Part shown: one piece after another, positions 49,430 through 58,776 of the stretch | Numbering within the stretch: position 1 is the first letter of the stretch | Layout of the letters: every line of letters begins with the position of its first letter | Source of the DNA: Torreya grandis | Taxonomy: Eukaryota > Streptophyta > Pinopsida > Cupressales > Taxaceae | Direction of reading: 5' to 3' | Length of the DNA: 64,000 bases | Assembly (NCBI GenBank): GCA_037957365.1 | Contig: JARHVA010001739.1 | Span: 1,178,001 to 1,242,000 of the forward strand | The notes under the pieces: generated by a model | What the model was told of the DNA's origin: nothing | Seen by the model: only the letters and a program-made list of their open reading frames with translations | Database searches by the model: none | Position numbers and translations under genes: made by a program

Positions 49430-50000
49430 TCACTATGGCATGAAACGTATGTGAATTTGAATTTCTAGTATTTGAGTACATTGAGAAAGATTAAGATGAT
49501 CAAGGGGATTCCTTCTATTCGAGATAGTCATCATGTATGTACTGGATATCAGTTGGGGAGGCAAGTTAGATATTCATTTGATGTTGGTAAATCTTTGAGA
49601 CCTAAGGAAGTATTAGATATGGTACACGTAGATTTTAATGGTCCAATGCAAACACCTACCCCTTATAGACCCTATTATTTTTTGTTGTTGGTCAAGGATT
49701 TCTCTAGGAAAAAGTGGGTATACTTTCTAGTGAATAAATTTGATTTTTTTTTAACTTCCTTAATTGGAAATATGGTTGAAAAATAGGCAAGATGGTAAGT
49801 GAAATATCTTAAAATGGATAATGGGGGTGAGTTAATCTCAAAAAAATCAAGGATTTATGTGCCACTGAAGGCATACATAGACAATACACTACCCCTTACA
49901 CTTTGTAGCAAAACGGAGTTGTAGAAAGGAAAAATAAGATAGTGATGGACATGGCTTGTTGTATGGTCCAAATTAGAAATGTACCATATAGATATTGGTA
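49430..50000 (+). pseudogene. Copia integrase 5' part, broken and truncated
   Basis: LWHETYVNLNF (His pair), HHVCTGYQLGRQVRYSF (second Cys is Tyr), EVLDMVHVDFNGPM (first Asp), KMDNGGE (second Asp) and VVERKNKIVMDMACCM (third acidic residue) are in order. The frame ends at VPYRYW, followed by foreign sequence from about 50,040. Confidence 0.8.
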
Positions 50001-50039
50001 ATAATAACTAAATACAATGGTGTAAATCCTCAACATATG

Positions 50040-50513
50040 ATCTGGGTAGCAATTCAGGTGACAATTTGGGTGATAGGGCCACCCCAATTGATGACAAAAC
50101 TTCTGGCAGCCATAACTTTTGCACCGTAGATCCAATTGACTCACCGTTTGAACCGTTGGAAAGATAATAATGAGGGTAATTTCATGAGATTTCATGGATA
50201 TTTTATTGATGAATTTTTACCCTATAAAACCTAATTAAAGTGACCCAAATTTCAATTTTAGTAGTGCAGTCTAAAAATAGTAATTCCTCAAATTCTGTAT
50301 TATTGTAAATCATGGAAGTAAAACCACTTAATCTCCCTGAATATTTGTGACCTTCCACATCTTCCTCACACCTTAAAAACATGTAAAAATTAATATGTAA
50401 CCTAAAATGGAAATTAGACATCTCTTCTCAGAGATAAGCATATGTTTGGGTCTACAAATTTGATCAATAAAACATCTCTTCTTAGAGATAGCATTGTTTG
50501 AATTGTCTTGTTC
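50040..50513 (-). repeat. Left arm of a 474-bp inverted repeat
   Basis: Reverse complement of 50,562-51,034 over its whole length with scattered differences. Same family as 42,398-42,891. Confidence 0.8.
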
Positions 50514-50561
50514 TTTTTTTTTCCTCAAAAGATTTGGTTGAAATATTATTCAATAAAAAAT

Positions 50562-51034
50562 AACAAGACAATTTAAATAATTATATCTCTGAGAAGAGAT
50601 GTTTTATTAATCAAATTACCAGACCCAAACATATGCTTATCTCTGAGAAGGGATGTCTTATTTTCATTTCGGGTTACATATTCATTTATACATGTTTTTA
50701 AGGTTTGAGAAGGATGTGAAATGTCACCAATATCAATGGAGATTAAGTGGTTTTACTTCCACAATTTACAACAATACAAAATTTGAAGAATTACTATTTT
50801 TAGACTACACTACTAAAATTGAAATTTGGGGCACTTCCATTAGGTTTTAGGGGGTAAAAATTCATCTATAAAATTTCTATGCCATCTCATGAAATTACCC
50901 TCATTATTATCTTTTCAATGGTTCAAACGGTGAATCAATTGGAGCTACGATACAAAAGTTATGGCTCCCAAAAGTTTTGTCACCAATTAGGGTTGACCCG
51001 TCACCCGAATTGTCACCTAAATTGTTGCCTGGAT
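50562..51034 (+). repeat. Right arm of the inverted repeat
   Basis: Arms of 474 and 473 bp are separated by a 48-bp spacer. The bases just upstream (TTTGGTTGAAA, about 50,533) also precede the copy inside gypsy integrase, suggesting this arm was copied from such an interrupted element. Confidence 0.8.
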
Positions 51035-51407
51035 CTTTCATCCCTCCTTTAGAATAAATGGTCCCCATTTCATCAATATTTTTCATCAAGTGTGGTAGTT
51101 TTACTTAAATTTGATTCCTGATGCATACTTGGAATGGACTGTGATTTATGGAATTGTACAAGGCTCGATTATTCACCATTTCTGTCTGACCATCAATCTG
51201 TGGATGGAAGGACATGAACTTCTTCTGCTTGGCATGTATTTGATTCTATTATTGCATTTTTTGTGTATTCAAAGCTATAACATTGGCCCTTTTGGATTCT
51301 TTCATCTTGACCACCATGAGAACAAATTTTTTGGCACTAATCAGAGAGACAGATGTAGAAGGTGGTACCTATGGTACCCTGTAGCATCGTGTTCCAAGAG
51401 TGAGAGT
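51035..51407 (-). pseudogene. Gypsy integrase remnant
   Basis: The minus strand shows FHPQIDGQTEMVNN near 51,200, the conserved block preceding the catalytic Glu region in Ty3/gypsy integrases. The rest is shredded. It lies downstream of the triplicated gag-protease in minus-strand order; the RT that should sit between is absent. Confidence 0.55.
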
Positions 51408-51455
51408 GATCCTTCAATTGCTTGATTAATATATGGCATTTCAATCATATATGAA

Positions 51456-52211
51456 TCACTGACCAAAGAGTATATCACAAGCATCTATATTTACCACACC
51501 ACATAAAACTTCATCTTGGAAAGGTTTTATTGCATATGAGAGAAGACATTGGTGGGTGACATGAAGGTTTCTCCCTGGACTCAACCATCCAATACTGTAT
51601 GGCTTTGGGTGAGGCTTCATGGATAGATTTAGGATTTTCACAATATTAGCAGAGATTAAATTCTTTTGACTTCCACTATCAAGAATGAAATTCAGAGGCT
51701 TACCTTTCACCCATAACTTAGAGTGAAACAACCTTTCCTTGTCATCTAGCCTCTCCTCGTGGGTCTGTGATGAAGCAACAATGGCTTTGGGCTCAACATC
51801 TATAATCTCTTCTTCAACCTCTTCAACTGTAGGGTCTGTAGGAGGTATAATAGTGGATGTTGAGGATTGTGATTCAAAAAGTAGGGACTTGATGGCTCGA
51901 CATTCTTCTTTGGAGTGAGTTCCAAATTTATGATAATCACACCACTTCCCAATCTTTCTTTCCTTTTGCTTCCAATTTTGGCCACATGTTTGACCTTGTT
52001 TGTCACTTTTCCATTTTAAAGGCTGACTCTTTGTATTCATTCTTCCATGCTTTTGCTCAATCTTCACTGCGAACTTGTATGCCTCACTGAGGGTTTCCAA
52101 ATTTAAGAGTTCCATTTCTCCCCATATGTAGAGTGATCCTTCAATTGCTTGATTCATATATGACATTTCAATCATATATGAATCACTGACCAAAGAGTAT
52201 ATCACAAGCAT
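51456..52211 (-). pseudogene. Gypsy gag-end/protease, unit 1 of array
   Basis: From about residue 34: MELLNLETLSEAYKFAVKIE (gag end), CDYHKFGTHSKEEC (a CX2HX4HX4C knuckle-like motif), an acidic linker EEVEEEIIDVEP, then protease with FILDSGSQKNLISA (D-S-G active site intact) and NIDACDILFGQ before the stop. The first about 33 residues are read across the unit junction and are not native. Not a complete retroelement polyprotein: nothing follows the protease. Confidence 0.75.
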
Positions 52212-52938
52212 CTATATTTACCACATCACATAAAACTTCATCTTGGAAAGGTTTTATTGCATATGAGAGAAGACATTGGTGGGTGACACGAAGGTTTCTC
52301 CCTGGACTCAACCATCCAATACTGTATGGCTTTGGGTGAGGCTTCATGGATAGATTTAGGATTTTCACAATATTAGCAGAGATTAAATTATTTTGACTTC
52401 CACTATCAAGAATGAAATTCAGAGGCTTACCTTTCACCCATAACTTAGAGTGAAACAACCTTTCCTTGTCATCTAGCCTCTCCTCGTGGGTCTGTGATGA
52501 AGCAATAATGGCTTTGGGCTCAACATCTATAATCTCTTCTTCAACCTCTTCAACTGTAGGGTCTGTAGGAGGTATAATAGTGGATGTTGAGGATTGTGAT
52601 TCAAAAAGTAGGGACTTGATGGCTCGACATTCTTCTTTGGAGTGAGTTCCAAATTTATGATAATCACACCACTTCCCAATCTTTCTTTCCTTTTGCTTCC
52701 AATTTTGGCCACATGTTTGACCTTGTTTGTCACTTTTCCATTTTAAAGGCTGACTCTTTGTATTCATTCTTCCATGCTTTTGCTCAATCTTCACTGCGAA
52801 CTTGTATGCCTCACTGAGGGTTTCCAAATTTAAGAGTTCCATTTCTCCCCATATGTAGAGTGATCCTTCAATTGCTTGATTCATATATGACATTTCAATC
52901 ATATATGAATCACTGACCAAAGAGTATATCACAAGCAT
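52183..52938 (-). pseudogene. Gypsy gag-end/protease, unit 2 of array
   Basis: Same layout as the neighbouring units. Differences include GSQNNLIS in place of GSQKNLIS next to the active site, KAIIASS for KAIVASS, and DVV for GVV near the end. Confidence 0.75.
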
Positions 52939-53569
52939 CTATATTTACCACATCACATAAAACTTCATCTTGGAAAGGTTTTATTGCATATGAGAGAAGA
53001 CATTGGTGGGTGACACGAAGGTTTCTCCCTGGACTCAACCATCCAATACTATATGGCTTTGGGTGAGGCTTCATGGATAGATTTAGGATTTTCACAATAT
53101 TAGCAGAGATTAAATTCTTTTGACTTCCACTATCAAGAATGAAATTCAGAGGCTTACCTTTCACCCATAACTTAGAGTGAAACAACCTTTCCTTGTCATC
53201 TAGCCTCTCCTCATGGGTCTGTGATGAAGCAACAATGGCTTTGGGCTCAACATCTATAATCTCTTCTTCAACCTCTTCAACTGTAGGGTCTGTAGGAGGT
53301 ATAATAGTGGATGTTGAGGATTGTGATTCAAAAAGTAGGGACTTGATGGCTCGACATTCTTCTTTGGAGTGAGTTTCAAATTTATGATAATCACACCACT
53401 TCCCAATCTTTCTTTCCTTTTGCTTCCAATTTTGGCCACATGTTTGACCTTGTTTGTCACTTTTCCATTTTAAAGGCTGACTCTTTGTATTCATTCTTCC
53501 ATGCTTTTGCTCAATCTTCACTGCGAACTTGTATGCCTCACTGAGGGTTTCCAAATTTAAGAGTTCCAT
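52910..53569 (-). pseudogene. Gypsy gag-end/protease, unit 3 of array
   Basis: Most upstream unit on the minus strand. It continues in decayed form into a genuine gag segment at 53,590-53,740 (EWQQLRKGKEQFVQDYTNIF), so this unit retains the original junction and the other two are duplicates. The knuckle reads HKFETHSKEEC (Glu for Gly). Confidence 0.75.
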
Positions 53570-53769
53570 TTCTCCCCATATGTACCATTGTAGTCTACCA
53601 TGATATTTGAGAACCTTATGTTTCTCACTTTATTAGATGCCCAATCTTGCAAATAGAGAATGAAAAATATTAGTGTAATCTTGAACAAATTGTTCCTTAC
53701 CTTTGCGAAGTTGTTGCCACTCTATATATATCATTGTAACCTATATCAGTGTAATCTTGTTCAACTTCA

Positions 53770-54810
53770 GATATTGAGTCATTATTTTCTTCTAATGATT
53801 CTATGATAAGTAGTGATGTGAAAGTTGAGTAGGATTCTAGTTCATCAGTGGAATCAAATTCCAGAGAAGGAGTTTTTGTAGGTCATTATGAGGTTCTAGT
53901 AGAACAACCAAAGAATCCAAAGTGGTATCATGCCACAATAGAAGCATTAAAGGATGGAAACTTACCATAAGGTATGGAAGGAAGAAGATTGAGATTAGGA
54001 AATTAGTTTGGTAATAGAGGTGAACATGATAATTTTTCTCTAATAAATATTGTTTCACATGTATTTGAGCCTAATTCTTTTTCAAAGGCCAAAGGGAAGC
54101 ATGAGTGGGAACCAACCATGAAATTGGAATATGATTCCTTGATGAAAAAAAGACTTGGGAGCTCATGGGCTACCACCAGGAAATAAATCCATTGGTTATA
54201 AATGGATTTACAAGGCAAAATGCAAAGCATATGGTTCCTTGGACAAATATAAATCTAGACTTGTTACAAAAGCATATGCATAAGAGGAAGGGGTTGATTA
54301 TGAAGAAACTTTTGCTCCTACCATAAATATGGTAAATTTTCATTTGATTGTTGATAATCCTACTCAGTTTCGATGGCAGGTGCATTAAATGGATGTCAAG
54401 AGTGCTTTATTGAATGGAGATCTGGAGGAGGAAGTCTACATGGTTCAACCATAGGGTTTTCAGGTTCCTATTAAGGAACATGTTGTTTGCAAGTTAATCA
54501 AGTCCTTGTATGGGCTTAACCAGTATTCTTGGCTTGGTATATGAAAATAGATTCATATCTTAGGGAGTCTGGTTTCAAAAGGTGTAATTCTAAACCAACT
54601 CTCTATGTAAAGGTGTCTAGTGATGATATATTGATTCTCATTGTATATGTTGATGATATAGCCCTTACTGGAAGTAGTGCTAGTCTCATTCAACAAATGA
54701 AGGATGATATTTGTTGTACTTTTGACATGATAGACATAGGACTACTGAAATATTGTTTAGGTGTTGAGTTTTGCCAAGGTGATTGTGTTGTATTCATGTC
54801 ATAGAATAAG
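53770..54810 (+). pseudogene. Copia reverse transcriptase, broken
   Basis: The 5' end reads EVLVEQPKNPKWYHATIEAL in one frame. The RT blocks follow: KWIYKAKC, RLVTKAYA, YEETFAPTINMVNFHLIV, MDVKSALLNGDLEEEVYMVQ, CKLIKSLYGL and ILIVYVDDIALTG (catalytic YVDD intact, about 54,640). Several stops and one shift near 54,530. Confidence 0.85.
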
Positions 54811-55129
54811 TATGTCAAATCATTGTTGGAAAGGTTTATAATGATGGATTGTAATCCAACTCACACACCTATAGAAGTTGGAACTAAAATTTTAATTGAC
54901 ATTGCTTCACCTCTAATCAATGAAATAGTGTATTGACATCTAGTGGGTAGTCTCATTTACCTCACTACCACTAGACCGGATATTTATTTTGTAGTGAGTT
55001 TTCTATCTTGCTTCATGTCTAAACCATAGGATGGACATTGGTTAGCTACAAAATAGCTTTTAAGATATGTCAAAGGTACTCTTGACTTTGGCATATTGTA
55101 CAAGAAGTTTATATATTTTGAGCTTTCAG

Positions 55130-55508
55130 GATTTCTGACTCTGATTGGGCAGGATCAGTAGATTCAAGAAAATCTACAACAAGCTATGTATTCACTCTTG
55201 GTTCAAGAGTTTTCTCATGGCAGAGCAAACTACAAACTACAATTGTATTATCTTCAACATAATCAAAGTATAAAACTATGGTTAATGAAAGTTGTGAAAC
55301 TATGTGGATCAAGAAAATCTTAGAGGATCTTCAGTTTGAGTCATCAAAGCCTACTCCAATGTTTTGTGACAACCAGAGTGTTCTAAAGATGGTGAAGAAT
55401 CCAATATTCCATGCTAGGACCAAACACATTGAGGTTCACCAACATTACATATGGAAATTGGTTATGAATGAAGACATTAGTCTCTTTTATTACCCTACTA
55501 CAAATTAA
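55130..55508 (+). pseudogene. Copia RNase H, broken
   Basis: SDWAGSVDSRKSTTSYVF, then LSST followed by a stop where the family has its glutamate (STxAEY). WIKKILEDLQF, MFCDNQSVLKMVKNP, ARTKHIEVHQHYI and a decayed end to 55,600 follow. The polypurine tract and 3' LTR come directly after. Confidence 0.85.
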
Positions 55509-55604
55509 CCAACTGATATAATGACCAAACAACATGGTTAAGATAAGTTCATAAAATCCAAAGATAAACTTGGTCTTGTTTCTAGTTTCATCATTAAGGG
55601 AGGG

Positions 55605-55710
55605 TATTAGCATATTAATATTACCTTAGGCTATTTGCTAAGGTATATTTTTTTTATAGTGGTTTTAACCACTTAGGCAAGTAGGTTCCATGGGCTTAGC
55701 TATTTTATGC
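55605..55710 (+). repeat. Copia 3' LTR, truncated
   Basis: Matches 46,981-47,085, then homology stops in GCTATTTTAAAGG. About 140 bp of LTR is missing. Confidence 0.8.
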
Positions 55711-55964
55711 TATTTTAAAGGTGCTTATAAATTGGCAAAAAGACATGACACAAGGAGAGACTTCAAATGGCAATGCTACTATGTTACTCATAAACCTTAA
55801 CATCTCTAAAAACCTTAAAACATGATAAAGAAATTTAAAATATACTAATTAAGACCTATAGAAACCATTTTAAGGAATCACAAGACATATTATGGATATC
55901 AACAAGGTTAGGAGACATAACAAGTCAAGTTTTGAACATTAGGGGTGACAATTTGACCTGTGAG

Positions 55965-57250
55965 GTCAAAGTTGTTAAGTAACTCCATTTATGGTGGTTA
56001 TTCACTAAAAACTTGCACTGCTAGCATGTATAAATGGAAAATTATTTTTAGAACCACATTCTTTGCCTTCCCTAATGCCCAATCAACAAACCCACCACCC
56101 ATTCTGGACTCAAGAATGACCTTCCTAATACAAGAAAAATACAAACATTTAGTATAACTTCACACATGCATAAAATGAAAACCATAATCCTTTTTGTGAA
56201 CCATAAGATCCTTCCTATGGGTGTCTAAAAACTATTATTTCACCCTAGATCACTTTGGTTGAACATTTTAGAGCAATTTTTGGCATAAGTTACAGTGGCG
56301 GGTCCTTAAATACTAATTTTTAGTAGTGAAAAGACAACTTTTCTAGCTCCAATAAGCATTTTAACCTATGGAAACCCCAAGTGAAAATATATTCATTAGA
56401 TCACATATAGATAGGTAAAATACATGTTTTTCCATGACCCTAACATCCAAGTCCACTCAAAAATACATTTTCACTACTGTTTAGGAGGATGAAAACACTA
56501 ACATCAAATGTTGTCAAAGTTGGAGTTATTATTCGAGAACTTCATTTATAATGTTTCTTCATTCTAAAATAGCACCTCCAACACATCCAAATGGGTGAAT
56601 AACATCTAGGACCATGTTTTTGGCCTCCCATCATGACTGGTCAACAAACCCACCACCCATTTTGGCCTCAAGAACGACCTTCCCAATACAAGAAAAATAT
56701 AGAATTTTAGCATAACTTCACACATGTATAGAATGAAATCCATAAGTAATTTCAATGAATAATAAGATCCCTCCTCTAGGTATATAAAAAATATTATTTC
56801 ATGCTAGAGTACTTTAGCCGAACCTTCAAGAGCAATCTGTTACATAAGTTGTAGTGATGGGTCTTGAAATGTAACTTTTTGACAATGAAGAGACAACTTC
56901 TCGAGCTCCAACAGGAATTTTTACCTTTGGGACCCCCAAGTGTAAATATATCCATTAGATCATGTTTCGATAGGTAAATTACACATGTTTTCATGACCCT
57001 GATGTCCAAGTCCACCAAGAAATATACTTTCACTACGTTCAGGGGGATGGAAATACCATCAATAATTGTTGTCAAAGTTGGAGTTATCATTTGAGAACTC
57101 CATTTCAAGTGCTTCTTCACTAAAATCTAACATTTCCAACATGTCTAGATGGGTGGATAACATCTAGGAATTCATTCTTGGCCTCCTATCATGCCTAGTT
57201 GACAAACCCAACACCCATTCTAGCCTCAAGAATAACCTTCTCAATACATG
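55965..57250. repeat. Tandem repeat of about 550-bp units, 2.3 copies
   Basis: The same landmarks recur: GTCAAAGTTG at 55,965, 56,513 and 57,071 (periods 548 and 558); CCACCCATT at about 56,095 and 56,655, with CACCCATTC in the third copy (about 57,210). The third copy stops after about 180 bp. The units are diverged. No coding capacity was recognised. Confidence 0.8.
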
Positions 57251-58776
57251 AAGGGCCATAACTTGGGTATTATAGCTCCAAATGACTTGGGATTTATATT
57301 TAATATCTACCTTACCATTTTAAAACTTTTTTAAGTGGTTTTATGTATGTGGTGTACCTAAAGAGAGATAAAACACAAAAAAATTCATTCAAAATCTCTA
57401 TGTGCTAGTCTTTATATGGTTGACACATTCTCAATGTTTGATCAGTTCATACTTATTGGTAAGGTTAATAAAAAAATGAAAATTTGATTTGGGATTGTTT
57501 TAGTCCTTTTGATATTGAATACTCGAAGTTGATAATATTTCCTTTGGTTGAAGCTTGCTAAAATAGGGTTCTATACATTAGAAGTCATGCAAAGCCTATA
57601 GCCAGGAACAAACCATGAATTATCAAGCCTTAGTTTCAAAAGAAAAAAGTTTAGGGTATAAAGTTGAAGAAGCCAATTTTAGGTCTTAAATTACAAAAAA
57701 ATTCAATCTACAAAATTATTTGTAAATTACCTACTTGTTGTTTTGAGCAATTAAGAGAACCAATTTTGAGCAAATCCATGCATGATCAACCTTAGGTGTT
57801 TAAAAATAAAAGTTGGAGAATACAAAAACATAACTATTGGCATTTTAATTAGGTTTTCAAATGCTATTTTTCTCAAGATATCTAAAATTCTCTTTCTAGG
57901 CCTGTCATACATTGTCTTTGAGGCTTGACAACAAATGGTAATTTGAAGATTTCCTAAATTACATGGTGAACTTCATAAAATCTTGGAATCATATGTGTTT
58001 TAGCATTATTAAGAGGATACAATAGTTTTTAGGGTGGTTGGTTTTGTTTTCACATGTGTGAGGTGTTAGAGCAATCACACAAGGCTTAATTAAGCCTGAT
58101 CCTAAATTGAAAAAGAGTAAAATAAAGTAGAACAGAGATTGAGTTGGTTCTTGAAAATTTGGGATTCTCCCTATGCCTTTAAAGGCTTATTCAAGGACTA
58201 ATATTCATTTGGCTGATGATTTTGTACATCAAGATCAAAATAGAATCAAGGAGACCACCATCCCAAAATATAGGTTGACTCATGAAGGCATTTGACCACA
58301 TCAAACACTTCAAACAACCATGATGTTCCTTATACATCTTCTTTCATTCAAGGCAAGCTCATTTCAAAGACAGATGTAAGTAATTTTAGCTTGAGCTTCT
58401 CTTAGCTTTAAGAATATGAAATTCTTTACTAACAGTGCCAACCGCATAAATGTGGAAACTTATATGGCACCACCAACCTATAAAAATTTGTAAGTAATTA
58501 AAAATGAAATTTATATGTACACTACCTACAAAATCATCAAAATTTGGTAAAATTCATTATATCTACATTTTAGAAGTCAACATATCTACACATCAATCCA
58601 TCGAACCACTAGGATCTACTCTAATCTCGATAATAGCAAGAATAACTTCATGGTCTGACTCACAAACTTTCTATAAATTCATGTTTAATGGCCTTCCATG
58701 ATATTTTATTAATTGAATATTCATTGTAAGAACCAAATTTTAATAGTGAAGTATCTTCCTACGTGTTTTAAAGTCT
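57251..58776. other. No recognised feature
   Basis: AT-rich with stop-dense frames; a short inverted motif AGGCTTAATTAAGCCT lies near 58,083. Nothing else seen. Confidence 0.4.

Larger units (their letters stand above)
51408..53584 (-). repeat. Tandem triplication of a 727-bp gypsy gag-protease unit
   Basis: Units start at 51,408, 52,135 and 52,862, exactly 727 bp apart, and differ at only a handful of bases. Each holds the end of gag, a zinc-like motif and an aspartic protease. The junction joins ATGTA to GAGTGATCC. Because 727 is not a multiple of three, frame is lost at each junction, and each open frame begins by reading about 30 codons of the preceding unit. Confidence 0.92.
46981..55710 (+). 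mobile_element. Ty1/copia element inserted in gypsy 3' LTR
   Basis: The 5' LTR starts at 46,981 and the 3' LTR at 55,605 with the same TATTAGCATATTAATATTAC; an AAGGGAGGG polypurine tract precedes the latter. Gag, protease and integrase lie at 48.2-50.0 kb, RT and RNase H at about 53.8-55.5 kb, and foreign DNA at about 50.0-53.75 kb. All coding parts are broken. The 3' LTR is only about 105 bp long before homology ends, so its end and flank were deleted. Confidence 0.85.

Noticed and set aside
54003..54385. Minus-strand frames opposite copia RT
   Set aside because: Shadows of the plus-strand RT, whose conserved blocks are clear.
58083..58100. Inverted motif AGGCTTAATTAAGCCT as a regulatory site or terminator
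   Set aside because: Isolated short palindrome with no adjacent gene; expected by chance in AT-rich DNA.
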